Source: Pseudomonas brassicacearum
GTDB lineage: Bacteria; Pseudomonadota; Gammaproteobacteria; Pseudomonadales; Pseudomonadaceae
Reading direction: 5' to 3'
Assembly (NCBI RefSeq): GCF_009601685.2
Contig: NZ_CP045701.2
Coordinates: 4,836,001-4,900,000 of the forward strand
Length of the DNA stretch: 64,000 nucleotides
Below the pieces are notes generated by a model. It made no database searches and was not told where the DNA came from. It saw only the letters and a list, made by a program, of their open reading frames with translations. A program made the position numbers and the translations under genes. This document shows positions 39,362 to 47,945 of this stretch, one piece after another. Each line of letters begins with the position of its first letter. The first letter of the stretch is position 1.

Positions 39362-39900
39362 ACTGGATTCTCACCCAAACCGGCAAGCGCTTTGACTTGT
39401 TCGAGCCGGACGCCGACATGATCGACCCACGGGACATTGCGCACGCGCTCGCTCATTTGTGCCGCTTCAACGGCCACACCCGCGAGTTCTACAGCGTGGC
39501 CCAGCATAGTTGCTTGGTTGCGGATCTGGTGCCGGCCGAGCACAAGCTCGCCGCCTTGCTCCACGACGCCACCGAAGCCTACATCGGCGACATGGTGCGG
39601 CCGCTCAAACAGTGGATGCACGCCTACCAGGACGTCGAGACCTGGATCTGGGATCGCATTTGCACTCGCTTCAGCCTCGATCAGGACCTGCCGGTATCCG
39701 TCACCCAAGCCGACCTGATCGCCCTGGCCACCGAACGCCGCGACCTGATGCCATCCGACCCGGCCACATGGGATTGCCTTGTCGGCATCGAACCCGCGCC
39801 CGAGCGCATCCGGTCGTGGTCACCCACCGAAGCCCGGCTCACCTACCACCAGCGCCTGATGGACCAACTCGCTATCGAACACCGGAGGAAAGCGGCATGA
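39358..39900 (+). CDS. HD-domain phosphohydrolase (YfbR-like nucleotidase)
   Basis: The 180-residue protein has the HD-domain metal ligands: His in REFYSVAQHS, His-Asp in AALLHDATEAYIGD and a later Asp in TQADLIALATERRDL. This pattern matches YfbR-type 5'-deoxynucleotidases and phage relatives that act on nucleotides. A role in nucleotide metabolism or in altering nucleotide signals is inferred. Confidence 0.85.
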   Translation: MNWILTQTGKRFDLFEPDADMIDPRDIAHALAHLCRFNGHTREFYSVAQHSCLVADLVPAEHKLAALLHDATEAYIGDMVRPLKQWMHAYQDVETWIWDRICTRFSLDQDLPVSVTQADLIALATERRDLMPSDPATWDCLVGIEPAPERIRSWSPTEARLTYHQRLMDQLAIEHRRKAA

Positions 39901-40481
39901 AGCAGGAACAGAACGCTCCGCAAACCCAGTCCGCTTTGCTCCGCAGCGCCAGTTGGGTCGACGCGCCTGTAAACAACAGTCTCTGCTGCGCAGCAGCAGG
40001 CATTACTGCTTCTTTCCAAGCCACCGCCGAGGCACTTATACCCCACGAAAGGCTGCGCCGGGCAGCAACACCTGAAGCCACGCTGATAGCTCAGCACCGC
40101 CCGCCCGCGCAGCCTGCCTTGGGGTATACGCACTTCGACACCGCAGCGGATCCGCCACCGCTGCAGTACCAAGTGGACAAGATTCCCGAGGACAAAATGG
40201 CCGAGCTGGTCGGTACGACCCGCCGAGCACTGCAGGGCAAACGCGCAAGAGGGGTCATCCCTAAAGGCGTCTGGAACACCATCGACAACCGCATCTATTA
40301 CAGCATCAGGAGATATGAGGCATGGCTCGAAAGCCAATGGGATTGCCCACCGGAGTTGAATTTGTCGGCCAGTCCGTCAGGATTCGCTTCACCTGGAACG
40401 GGCAACGCCGTTGCGAAACCCTCCCCTATCCCCAGACACCGAAAGGCATTAAAGCGGCATCCGATCTACGCGCTAACGTAA
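39897..40481 (+). CDS. Excisionase-like protein with long N-terminal region
   Basis: The ATG at 39897 has GGAGGAAAG upstream and overlaps the HD gene stop. Of 194 residues, about 98-160 ([54 protein letters not shown]) look like an excisionase/DUF1233 winged-helix domain. The N-terminal 90 residues are low complexity. The last 53 residues overlap the integrase start in another frame, a 160-base overlap. Confidence 0.7.
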   Translation: MKQEQNAPQTQSALLRSASWVDAPVNNSLCCAAAGITASFQATAEALIPHERLRRAATPEATLIAQHRPPAQPALGYTHFDTAADPPPLQYQVDKIPEDKMAELVGTTRRALQGKRARGVIPKGVWNTIDNRIYYSIRRYEAWLESQWDCPPELNLSASPSGFASPGTGNAVAKPSPIPRHRKALKRHPIYALT

Positions 40482-41530
40482 CCAGCCTGATCAAGCATGG
40501 CGTTCTCGACGACCAACGCTATGCCGAGCTGTTCCCCAACTCCACTTATGCCACCTACTCCGCTACTCCCCGCTTCGGGGAGTATGCCCAGGAGTGGTTA
40601 AACAGTCGGGAGGTGGTAGCAGGCACCCGCAAGAACTATCGAGCGTCCCTCAATCTGTATTGGATGCCTCACTTAGCCCTGCTACCCGTCGACGGCATCA
40701 CCTCGGTGCTGTTGCGCAAAATCGTAGCCAGCACAGAATGGAAATCGCCGGGCGTTAAGCGCTCGGCAATCCAGCGGCTGACGACGGTGTTCAGCACCGC
40801 CGTCAAAGACGGCCTGATCAATCGCAACCCGGTCGAGTCCATCGAGCTTCCCGTGAAAACGAAAAAGCCCATCGACCCCTTCACGGTGGCAGAGGCCAAC
40901 GCCATCATCGAACACCTCTATAAGACGTTGAACCATACGATGCGGATCTATGCGGCTTACTTCGAGTTCGCCTTCTATACCGGCATGCGCCCTAGCGAGA
41001 TAGCGGCCCTCCGGTGGGACGAGGTAGACAAGCAGAAACGCTTAGCCACCGTGTGTCGGATCGTCGCGGACTATAAGATCGAGGAGCGCACCAAAACCCG
41101 CAATGAACGGCAAGTGATGCTCAATAGCCGGGCCATGCACGCCATCGAGGTCGCCGAGCAAATTGCCGAACAACGTGCGAAACAGAGCCGTAGGAAGCAG
41201 CCGAAATCGCCCTATGTGTTCCCACCCACGAAGAATTTCGAGTTCATCCAGCAGTCCAGCGTCACCGACAAACACTTCCAGGCGGCACTGACCGAATTGG
41301 AGATTCGCGCCCGTCGGCAATACAACTGCCGACACACATACGCTACCATGTGCCTCATGGCGGGTATGAACCCTGCATTTATTGCCACTCAGCTAGGTCA
41401 CAGCGTTCAGATGTTGCTCTCGACCTATGCCCGATGGATCAACTCCAGCACCGACTGGGGCGAACTCGGGAAACTCGAAAACAGCTTGATTGGTACAAAA
41501 TTGGTACAGACAGAACAAGTACCCTCCTGA
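40322..41530 (+). CDS. Tyrosine recombinase integrase
   Basis: The integrase inserts and excises the prophage. The 402-residue protein has an N-terminal arm-binding domain ([20 protein letters not shown]), a core-binding domain (about 85-175) and a catalytic domain with Arg223 ([14 protein letters not shown]), Arg337 ([10 protein letters not shown]), His360 (QLGHS) and the nucleophile Tyr369 (LSTYARWI). It ends seven bases before folE, placing attR at or next to the folE 5' end. Confidence 0.96.
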   Translation: MARKPMGLPTGVEFVGQSVRIRFTWNGQRRCETLPYPQTPKGIKAASDLRANVTSLIKHGVLDDQRYAELFPNSTYATYSATPRFGEYAQEWLNSREVVAGTRKNYRASLNLYWMPHLALLPVDGITSVLLRKIVASTEWKSPGVKRSAIQRLTTVFSTAVKDGLINRNPVESIELPVKTKKPIDPFTVAEANAIIEHLYKTLNHTMRIYAAYFEFAFYTGMRPSEIAALRWDEVDKQKRLATVCRIVADYKIEERTKTRNERQVMLNSRAMHAIEVAEQIAEQRAKQSRRKQPKSPYVFPPTKNFEFIQQSSVTDKHFQAALTELEIRARRQYNCRHTYATMCLMAGMNPAFIATQLGHSVQMLLSTYARWINSSTDWGELGKLENSLIGTKLVQTEQVPS

Positions 41531-41537
41531 AACCCTT

Positions 41538-42098
41538 ATGGAATCAGCCTCTGTGACACTGGAACAGAATTACACCGCGATTCTCGGCCAACTGGGCGAG
41601 GACGTTTCCCGCGAGGGCCTGCTCGACACGCCCAAGCGCGCTGCCAAGGCCATGCAGTACCTCTGCCGCGGTTACGAACAGACCCTGGAAGAAGTCACCA
41701 ACGGTGCCTTGTTCAGCTCCGACAACAGCGAGATGGTGCTGGTCAAGGACATCGAGTTGTACTCGTTGTGCGAACACCACCTGCTGCCTTTCATTGGCAA
41801 GGCTCATGTGGCCTACATCCCGAGCGGCAAGGTGCTGGGGCTGTCGAAAGTCGCGCGCATCGTCGACATGTATGCGCGTCGCCTGCAGATCCAGGAAAAC
41901 CTCAGCCGCCAGATCGCCGATGCAGTCCAGCAAGTGACCGGCGCCCTGGGCGTGGCGGTGGTGATCGAGGCCAAGCACATGTGCATGATGATGCGCGGTG
42001 TGGAAAAACAGAATTCCTCGATGATCACCTCGGTGATGCTCGGCGAGTTCCGGGAAAACGCCGCCACGCGCAGCGAATTCCTCAGCCTCATCAAGTAA
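41538..42098 (+). CDS. folE: GTP cyclohydrolase I
   Basis: FolE converts GTP to 7,8-dihydroneopterin triphosphate, the first step of folate synthesis. The 186-residue protein has the zinc-site CEHH within [40 protein letters not shown], and the terminal [20 protein letters not shown]. The start is uncertain: the ATG at 41538 lacks a good ribosome-binding site, and a GTG at 41553 gives [11 protein letters not shown]. The first residues and promoter may come from the phage side of the junction. Confidence 0.95.
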   Translation: MESASVTLEQNYTAILGQLGEDVSREGLLDTPKRAAKAMQYLCRGYEQTLEEVTNGALFSSDNSEMVLVKDIELYSLCEHHLLPFIGKAHVAYIPSGKVLGLSKVARIVDMYARRLQIQENLSRQIADAVQQVTGALGVAVVIEAKHMCMMMRGVEKQNSSMITSVMLGEFRENAATRSEFLSLIK

Positions 42099-42112
42099 TC
42101 CGTCGCATGAAG

Positions 42113-42140
42113 AAAACCGGCATCGATCGCCGGTTTTTTT
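42113..42140 (+). terminator. Intrinsic terminator after folE
   Basis: AACCGGC and GCCGGTT pair around ATCGATC and are followed by a run of T residues, just after the folE stop. Confidence 0.85.
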
Positions 42141-42202
42141 TCGCCTGTGAAAAATCAGGTAAGCTGCGCGCCCTCTTCTTCCCTGCCGCGAGGCTTAATA
42201 CC

Positions 42203-42574
42203 GTGATCGTCAAAGCGCTTCGGGTTGGCTTGGGCCAGCTCATCATCTTCATCGACTTCATCACCCGCCCGGGCAAGAAACAGCGCCCGGCCGAGGCCCA
42301 GGCGCAGGTCGAGCAGGCCGCTCGCAGCCTGACGCTGTATCAGTTCCACGCCTGCCCGTTCTGCGTGAAGACCCGCCGCACCCTGCGCCGCCTCAACGTG
42401 CCGGTGGCCCTGCGCGATGCGAAAAACAACGAGCAGGATCGCCAGGCACTGCTGGAGCAAGGCGGCAGGATCAAAGTACCTTGCCTGCGTATTGAAGAAA
42501 ATGGCGAGACCACCTGGATGTATGAGTCCAAGGTGATCATTGATTATCTGGATAAGCGGTTCTCGGCAGCCTGA
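42203..42574 (+). CDS. Glutaredoxin family protein
   Basis: The 123-residue protein has a hydrophobic N-terminal segment (ALRVGLGQLIIFIDFIT) and then a glutaredoxin fold with the redox motif CPFC (LYQFHACPFCVKTRRTLRRL) and the glutathione-binding KVPCLRIEENG segment. The GTG at 42203 follows GAGG. It probably reduces disulfides or glutathione adducts at the membrane face. Confidence 0.9.
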   Translation: MIVKALRVGLGQLIIFIDFITRPGKKQRPAEAQAQVEQAARSLTLYQFHACPFCVKTRRTLRRLNVPVALRDAKNNEQDRQALLEQGGRIKVPCLRIEENGETTWMYESKVIIDYLDKRFSAA

Positions 42575-42599
42575 TGGTTTTGTGGTGTGGCCACTGACC

Positions 42600-42718
42600 T
42601 CATCGTGAGCAAGCTTTGCTCTCACAGGGACAGTGGTGAATACAAATCCAGTGTTCACCAAGGCCCCCTGTGGGAGCAAAGCTTGCTCGCGATGGGGCCA
42701 GCCCCGTCACCACATAAG
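42600..42718. repeat. REPIN: inverted pair of REP elements
   Basis: GTGAGCAAGCTTTGCTCTCAC (42605-42625) and TGTGGGAGCAAAGCTTGCTC (from 42669) face each other between the glutaredoxin and aminotransferase genes. This is the common REP family of P. fluorescens. Confidence 0.8.
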
Positions 42719-43885
42719 TCAGGCTGCCTTTACCGCCAACGCCTCCCGCACCACCCCCGCCAACCGCTTGAGCCCCTCATCCAACCGCGCCGGGTCGATG
42801 TGGCTGAAGTTCAAGCGCAAGTGCCCCGGATGCTGGTCCGGCTCAGGAAAGAACGGCTCCCCTGGCATGAACGCAACGTCGGCCGCCAACGCGGCGGGGA
42901 GCAAGGTGCGGGTGTCCAGCGGTTGCCTTAGAGTCAGCCAGAAAAACAACCCACCCTGGGGCACGTTCCAGTCCGCGATGTCGCAGAAGTGCTTTTGCAG
43001 CGCCGCCTGGAACCGATCGCGACGATCCCGGTAGAACTCCCTCAACTCACTCAAATGGCTGCGGTACTGCTCGGTGCCGATCCATTGCAGCGCCTGCCAT
43101 TGGCCGATGCGATTGGTGTGCAAGTCCGCCGACTGCTTGAGTCGCAACAGGTGCGGGAACAAATCCGGACTGGCGATCAGGTAACCCACCCGCAGCCCCG
43201 GCAACAGGGTTTTGGACACGGTGCCGGTGTAGATCCAACTGGCCTTCTTCAAGCGACTGACAATCGGCGTGGCACTGCCACCATCGAACGTCAGCTCGCG
43301 GTAGGGTTCGTCCTCGATCAAGGTCACGCCAAATTCGTCTAACAGCGCCGCCACCGCATCGCGCTTGGCTTCGCTGTAACGCACCGCCGAGGGGTTCTGG
43401 AACGTCGGAATCAGGTAAATGAACGCTGGCCGATGCTGCTCCAGGCGGGCCCGCAACTGTTTCAGGTCCGGACCGTCGGCCTCCAGGGGCACGGTGATGC
43501 AGTCGGCGCCGAACAGTTGGAAAATCTGCAACGCGGCCAGATACGTCGGCGCTTCGAGCATCACCTGCGTGCCCACGTCGATGTGCAACTTGGCCGCCAG
43601 GTCGAGGGTTTGCTGAGAGCCACTGACCACCAGCACCTGACTCGCCTCACACGCCACGCCCAGCCCCCGCGCCTGGGCCGCCAGGGCTTCGCGCAGGGCG
43701 GGTTCGCCTTCGCTCATGCCGTATTGGCCCATGGACAACGGCATGGCTGCCCATTCCACTTTCGGCAACATGGCTTCGGCCGGCAGGCCGCCGGCGAACG
43801 ACATCACTTCAGGGCGCTGCGCCGCTGCAAGGATTTCTCGAATCAAAGAACTTTTGAGGCGCGAGACACGTTCGGAAAAAGCCAT
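42719..43885 (-). CDS. PLP-dependent aminotransferase, class I/II (MocR/2-aminoadipate type)
   Basis: The 388-residue enzyme carries VMSFAGGLPAEAMLPK, the LVVSGSQQTLDLAAKLHIDV region, YLIPTFQNPSAVRYSEAKRD, LIEDEPYRELTFDG and the cofactor lysine in YTGTVSKTLLPGLRVGY. AGGTGA precedes the ATG at 43885. The frame stays open upstream but lacks family sequence. Substrate is unknown; relatives include 2-aminoadipate and valine-pyruvate transaminases. A divergent MarR gene may regulate it. Confidence 0.9.
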   Translation of the reverse strand: MAFSERVSRLKSSLIREILAAAQRPEVMSFAGGLPAEAMLPKVEWAAMPLSMGQYGMSEGEPALREALAAQARGLGVACEASQVLVVSGSQQTLDLAAKLHIDVGTQVMLEAPTYLAALQIFQLFGADCITVPLEADGPDLKQLRARLEQHRPAFIYLIPTFQNPSAVRYSEAKRDAVAALLDEFGVTLIEDEPYRELTFDGGSATPIVSRLKKASWIYTGTVSKTLLPGLRVGYLIASPDLFPHLLRLKQSADLHTNRIGQWQALQWIGTEQYRSHLSELREFYRDRRDRFQAALQKHFCDIADWNVPQGGLFFWLTLRQPLDTRTLLPAALAADVAFMPGEPFFPEPDQHPGHLRLNFSHIDPARLDEGLKRLAGVVREALAVKAA

Positions 43886-43966
43886 GGGGTCACCTGTAGC
43901 GGGGCACGGGAAGAATGAGTCAAACTGATTGACCGAAATTACGCCGACCTCTGTGGATACGTCAAT

Positions 43967-44413
43967 ATGCTTGACCTTAAAAACCCGATTTCCCAACAAA
44001 AGGCCATGGAAGCGTTCTTCTTCGGTTACCAGGCGTTTACCGCCAAGGCCGATGAAATGCTCGAGCGTCGTGGGTTGAGCCGGGTGCACCAGCGCATCGT
44101 TTTTTTCGTCGCCCGCTACCCATCCCTGAGCGTGAAGGAACTGCTGGCGCTGCTCGGGGTAAGCAAGCAGGCGCTGAACATGCCGTTGCGGCAACTGATG
44201 GAAATGCACCTGGTGAACAGCGTCGCGTCCGAGACCGACAAGCGCAAGCGGCTGCTGGAGCTGACGACCGAGGGCGAGCGGTTCGAGCAGGCGTTACGGC
44301 GTGAGCAGGTGAAATTGCTGGAGCGGGTGTTTGCCGAGGCTGGGGAGGAGGCGGTGAATGGGTGGTTGGCGGTGAATCTGGGGTTGGGGAAGGGTCAGGT
44401 GGCTGTCGACTGA
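43967..44413 (+). CDS. MarR-family transcriptional regulator
   Basis: The 148-residue protein has a winged helix-turn-helix (SVKELLALLGVSKQALNMPL, RQLMEMHLVNSVASETDKRK) flanked by helices, as in MarR. It is divergent from the aminotransferase gene across 81 bases, so it probably regulates that gene and itself. Confidence 0.88.
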   Translation: MLDLKNPISQQKAMEAFFFGYQAFTAKADEMLERRGLSRVHQRIVFFVARYPSLSVKELLALLGVSKQALNMPLRQLMEMHLVNSVASETDKRKRLLELTTEGERFEQALRREQVKLLERVFAEAGEEAVNGWLAVNLGLGKGQVAVD

Positions 44414-44479
44414 GTTTCCTCTGCAAGGTGTGTATTGCCCGGCCTATTGCCATCGCGGGCAAGCCTTGCTCCCACAGAG

Positions 44480-44714
44480 GGTCTCAACGGACGCCTGCCG
44501 TGCAAGCAAGGCTTGTTCCCATAAAAGGTCTCAACGGACGCCTGCCGTGCCAGCAAGGCTTGTTCCCATAAAAGGTCTCAACGGACGCCTGCCGTGCCAG
44601 CAAGGCTTGTTCCCATAAAGGGTCTCAACGGACGTCCGCTGTGGGAGCAAAGCTTGGTCCCATAAAAGGTCTCAACGGACTTCCACTGTGGGAGCAAAGC
44701 TTGCTCGCGATGGC
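44480..44714. repeat. Five 47-bp tandem repeats built on a REP half-site
   Basis: Units start at 44480, 44527, 44574, 44621 and 44668, each exactly 47 bases apart, and read GGTCTCAACGGAC, a variable CTGCCGTG or similar part, then GCAAGGCTTGTTCCCATAAA. Units 1-3 are almost identical; the last two diverge toward the ordinary REP sequence GTGGGAGCAAAGCTTG. There are no unique spacers, so it is not a CRISPR array. Confidence 0.9.
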
Positions 44715-44934
44715 GCCCCCAAGGTCGATATATCCCTATCGACCGACATTTCGTCGACAACACAGAAAACATTATTTGCTTTATTTGTATACAAAAGCAT
44801 AATTCGCTTCGTGCGAGTTCCTGACCATCAGGTCAACATACTTCGCCAGCCTTACCTGCCTCAGCGCATCGCAGCCACCCCCAGGGCGTGTGCGGTGCTG
44901 GAAATAACAATAAGACTCTTGAGGAGTACTCGCT
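44715..44934 (+). promoter_or_regulatory. Upstream region of the NCS2 permease gene with a TTGTATACAA palindrome
   Basis: TTGTATACAA lies at 44785-44794, 141 bases before the permease start, in an A/T-rich stretch. The same palindrome occurs before puuE (47856) and, as TTGTACACAA, before hiuH (47661). It is a probable operator for a purine-catabolism regulator not encoded in this window. Confidence 0.6.
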
Positions 44935-46284
44935 GTGGAAAGCCGCAAACCCGAAGCCCAGACGCTGGACCTCTCGCCGCCGCTACGTAGTGGCTGGCTG
45001 GAACGCCTCTTCAAACTCAGCTTGCATGGCACCACGGTGAAAACCGAGCTGATTGCCGGCCTGACGACCTTCATCACCATGGCCTACATCATCTTCGTCA
45101 ACCCCAACATCATGGCCGATGCCGGCATCGATCACGGCGCCGCATTCGTCGCCACCTGCATCGCTGCGGCCCTGGGTTGCCTGTTGATGGGCCTGTACGC
45201 CAACTGGCCGGTGGGCCTGGCGCCAGGCATGGGCTTGAACGCTTTCTTCACCTACACCGTGGTCGGCACCATGGGCTACAACTGGGAAACCGCGTTGGGT
45301 GCGGTGTTCGTTTCCGGTGTGCTGTTCATGTTCCTGACCCTGTCACGGGTGCGGGAGTGGCTGCTCAACAGCATTCCGGTGAGCCTGCGGTTTGCCATGG
45401 GCGCGGGGGTCGGATTGTTCCTCGGGCTGATCGGTCTGAAAACCGCCGGGATCATCGTCGACAGCCCCGCCACCCTGATCAAGCTCGGCTCGTTGCGTGA
45501 GCCCGGTCCGCTGTTGGCCGCGGTGTGCTTCCTGATGATCGCCGTGCTCAGCTATCACCGTGTGTTCGGCGCGATCCTGATCAGCATCATCGCTGTGACC
45601 CTGGCCGGTTGGGGCCTGGGATTGGTGCAGTACAACGGCGTCATGTCGACACCACCGAGCCTGGCCCCCACCTGGATGGCGATGGACGTGGCCGGTGTGT
45701 TCAACGTCAGCATGATCAGCGTGGTCCTGGCCTTCCTGTTCGTGCACATGTTCGACACCGCCGGCACCCTGATGGGCGTGGCCCAGCGCGCCGGCCTGGT
45801 GAAAGCCGATGGCAAGATCGAGAACCTGTCCCGCGCCTTGAAAGCCGACAGCGCCTCCAGCGTCTTCGGCGCCATGGTCGGCGTGCCGCCAGTGACCAGC
45901 TACGTGGAAAGCGCCGCCGGTGTGGCCGCCGGTGGCCGCACCGGGCTTACCGCCGTGACCGTCGGTGTGCTATTTATTGCCGCCATGTTCTTCGCACCGC
46001 TGGCCGGGATGATCCCGGCCTACGCCACGGCCGGGGCCTTGATCTACGTCGCGATGCTGATGATGGGCGGCATGGCCCACATCGAATGGGACGAAGCGAC
46101 CGACAGCATCCCGGCCATCGTCACGGCCATCATGATGCCCCTGACGTTCTCGGTCGCCGACGGTATCGCACTGGGTTTCATCACCTATGTGGTGCTCAAG
46201 GCCGGCACGGGTAAACACAAGGAAATCTCCGTGAGCCTGTGGGTGCTCTGCGCGATCTTCATCGCCAAGTTCATCTTCTTGTAA
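44935..46284 (+). CDS. NCS2-family purine permease (AzgA/PbuG type)
   Basis: The 449-residue transporter carries the AzgA-type signatures: TTVKTELIAGLTTFITMAYI, VGLAPGMGLNAFFTYTVVG, HMFDTAGTLMGVAQRAGLV and GVPPVTSYVESAAGVAAGGR, with about 12 membrane segments. The GTG start has GAGGAG upstream. Substrates of this family are adenine, guanine or hypoxanthine with protons. Its neighbours degrade urate, so it probably supplies purines to this pathway. Confidence 0.93.
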   Translation: MESRKPEAQTLDLSPPLRSGWLERLFKLSLHGTTVKTELIAGLTTFITMAYIIFVNPNIMADAGIDHGAAFVATCIAAALGCLLMGLYANWPVGLAPGMGLNAFFTYTVVGTMGYNWETALGAVFVSGVLFMFLTLSRVREWLLNSIPVSLRFAMGAGVGLFLGLIGLKTAGIIVDSPATLIKLGSLREPGPLLAAVCFLMIAVLSYHRVFGAILISIIAVTLAGWGLGLVQYNGVMSTPPSLAPTWMAMDVAGVFNVSMISVVLAFLFVHMFDTAGTLMGVAQRAGLVKADGKIENLSRALKADSASSVFGAMVGVPPVTSYVESAAGVAAGGRTGLTAVTVGVLFIAAMFFAPLAGMIPAYATAGALIYVAMLMMGGMAHIEWDEATDSIPAIVTAIMMPLTFSVADGIALGFITYVVLKAGTGKHKEISVSLWVLCAIFIAKFIFL

Positions 46285-46302
46285 GCGAGACCGTTTTCAC
46301 CC

Positions 46303-46327
46303 GCCTCACCCATTGGGTGAGGCTTTT
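46303..46327 (+). terminator. Intrinsic terminator after the NCS2 permease gene
   Basis: GCCTCACCC and GGGTGAGGC form a nine-base stem with an ATT loop, followed by TTTT. Confidence 0.85.
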
Positions 46328-46346
46328 GTACATCAGGAGCAAAGCA

Positions 46347-46973
46347 ATGAATCTGGAAACCTGGCTGTTGTTCAGTGGTGCCGCCTTGGTGGTGATCCTC
46401 ATCCCCGGCCCGTTGTCGTTGTTGATGATCGGCAATAGCCTGAACTACGGCCTGCGCCGCTCGTACCCGGCGTTCCTGGGTGGGGTGATTGCCTCGATCT
46501 GCCTGCTGAGCGCCTCGGCGCTGGGGCTTGGTGCATTGTTGATGGCCTCGGAGCAGTTGTTCAGTGCCCTGAAGATTGTCGGTGCCCTGTACCTGTTTTA
46601 TCTGGCCTGGCAGAGCTGGCAGCAATCGCGCCAGCCGTCCCAAGGCACCGACGTGCCGCAAGCCGCCACCGTCCCGCGCTTTCGCGCCCTCTTCGGCCGG
46701 GCGTTCGTGCTGGGTGCGAGCAACCCGAAAGACATCCTGTTCTTCGCCGCTTTCCTGCCGCAGTTCTTGAGCGCCGAACAAGCGTTCATGCCGCAGTTGC
46801 TTATCATGATCGCCACCTGGACCGTACTCGACCTGCTGTGCAAATTGGCCTACGGCCTTGGCGCCCACGGCGCGGCGCGATATCTGCGCACGGGTAAAGG
46901 CCAGGGCTGGTTCAACCGGGTCAGTGCCGGGTTGTTTGGCGGTGCGGGGGCGGCCTCCCTGCTGAGCCGCTAA
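46347..46973 (+). CDS. LysE-family transporter
   Basis: The 208-residue protein has about six membrane segments and the LysE/RhtB opening (LLFSGAALVVILIPGPLSLL) and a later FVLGASNPKDILFFAAFLPQ. AGGAG precedes the ATG at 46347. The family exports amino acids or small metabolites; the substrate is unknown. Confidence 0.9.
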   Translation: MNLETWLLFSGAALVVILIPGPLSLLMIGNSLNYGLRRSYPAFLGGVIASICLLSASALGLGALLMASEQLFSALKIVGALYLFYLAWQSWQQSRQPSQGTDVPQAATVPRFRALFGRAFVLGASNPKDILFFAAFLPQFLSAEQAFMPQLLIMIATWTVLDLLCKLAYGLGAHGAARYLRTGKGQGWFNRVSAGLFGGAGAASLLSR

Positions 46974-46983
46974 AAAAGCAAAA

Positions 46984-47060
46984 GCTTCGCGAGCAAGCCC
47001 GCTCCCACAGGTTTTTGTGAACGACAAAAATCCAGTGTGGGAGCGGGCTTGCTCGCGAAG
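46984..47060. repeat. REPIN between the LysE and hiuH genes
   Basis: CTTCGCGAGCAAGCCCGCTC and its complement GAGCGGGCTTGCTCGCGAAG flank a 24-base spacer. It lies between convergent genes and may form a strong hairpin in either mRNA. Confidence 0.85.
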
Positions 47061-47093
47061 ACGCCCTCCCAGACACCCTATTTTTCATGGACG

Positions 47094-47125
47094 AAAAAAA
47101 GCCCGCAGTGTGAGCGGGCGAAAAA
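47094..47125 (-). terminator. Intrinsic terminator after hiuH
   Basis: GCCCGC and GCGGGC pair around a seven-base loop and are followed on the minus strand by TTTTTTT. A T-run on the other strand may make it bidirectional. Confidence 0.75.
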
Positions 47126-47178
47126 CCAAAGAAGCTCTATGCGCAGTGGCTTCCAGGACCAGGCAGTTGCTTGGGGGA

Positions 47179-47532
47179 TCAACTGCCTCGATAGGTTGAA
47201 TAAGCGTAAGGCGAAATCAGCAAGGGCACGTGGTAATGCTCCTGCTCGGCCGAAATGCCGAAGCGCAGCACGACCACATCCAGGAACGCCGGTTCGGACA
47301 ACTGGACACCACGGGCGCGGTAGTAATCGCCGGCATGGAATTGAATCTGATAGACGCCCGAACGGTAGTCATCCCCTTGCAGCAACGGCGCGTCGCAGCG
47401 ACCGTCGCTGTTGGTCAGCGCGCTGGCGACCAGTTGCAGTTGCGAACCTTCCACACGGTACAACTCGACTTTGATCGAGCTGCCCGGGCAGCCGTGTGCA
47501 GCATCCAAAACGTGAGTAGTCAAACGTCCCAT
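47179..47532 (-). CDS. hiuH: 5-hydroxyisourate hydrolase (transthyretin-like)
   Basis: The enzyme opens 5-hydroxyisourate to OHCU, the second step of urate breakdown. The 117-residue protein has the family marks THVLDAAHGCPGSSI near the start, EHYHVPLLISPYAYSTYRGS at the end with the diagnostic YRGS tetrapeptide. It is divergent from puuE; both promoters share a region with two TTGTAYACAA sites. Confidence 0.95.
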   Translation of the reverse strand: MGRLTTHVLDAAHGCPGSSIKVELYRVEGSQLQLVASALTNSDGRCDAPLLQGDDYRSGVYQIQFHAGDYYRARGVQLSEPAFLDVVVLRFGISAEQEHYHVPLLISPYAYSTYRGS

Positions 47533-47945
47533 TGATTGTGCGCGCCTCGCTGCAGTGCAGTCCGGCCCGACGCCTCCTGAATCAGTTGAAAGACAGGCCG
47601 CACCGTTTCGGAGCACGAAACGCCACGGCGATGAACGAATTAAGACACTTTAAAAGAAAATTGTACACAATAAAAAATCAATATTTTGCCCCTGTGCGTT
47701 CCGACCAGGGTTCCAACCCAATCCGAAGCCAAACCAATGGATACGCTATCCTTACATTGATTAATTGACCAGATGGGCAGGTTTCTTGCAGTGTAGACAA
47801 ACCAAGGGCAGCGGTGAAAATTGCAAAAAATCAGGCTTACAAATCGCACATAAAGTTGTATACAATCATCCCATCGTCGTGACGCCAGCCTATGCTCCAT
47901 CGCCAGGGCGCCACCCACATGGTTCGAACAAGAAGGAAAACTGCA
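47533..47945. promoter_or_regulatory. hiuH-puuE divergent control region
   Basis: No gene is visible in these 413 bases. TTGTACACAA (47661-47670) is 129 bases before hiuH, and the perfect TTGTATACAA (47856-47865) is 81 bases before puuE. The flanks are A/T-rich, suited to promoters. The same operator precedes the NCS2 permease gene. Confidence 0.65.

Larger units (their letters stand above)
1..41530. mobile_element. Temperate prophage, lambda-type head and P2-type contractile tail (left end not resolved)
   Basis: The segment carries integrase, excisionase-like protein, repressor and Cro-like genes, replication primase, terminase, portal, capsid, tail, baseplate and lysis genes in a coherent order with no visible disruption, so it may still be functional. 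The right end lies between the integrase stop (41530) and folE (41538). I could not find a copy of the sequence around 41480-41560 near the left edge, so attL is probably left of the window or was missed by eye. The cargo genes at 1-5007 are assigned to the prophage only by position and lower GC. Confidence 0.8.

Noticed and set aside
39510..39896. Upstream extension of the excisionase-like frame into the HD gene
   Set aside because: The extension is antithetic to the HD-domain coding frame and Arg/Pro-rich; the ATG at 39897 has a strong ribosome-binding site.
41480..41600. tRNA gene as attachment site
   Set aside because: No cloverleaf or tRNA-like sequence is visible at the integrase-folE junction.
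44480..44714. Possible CRISPR array
   Set aside because: The repeat unit is continuous with an exact 47-bp period and no unique spacers, and no cas genes are near.
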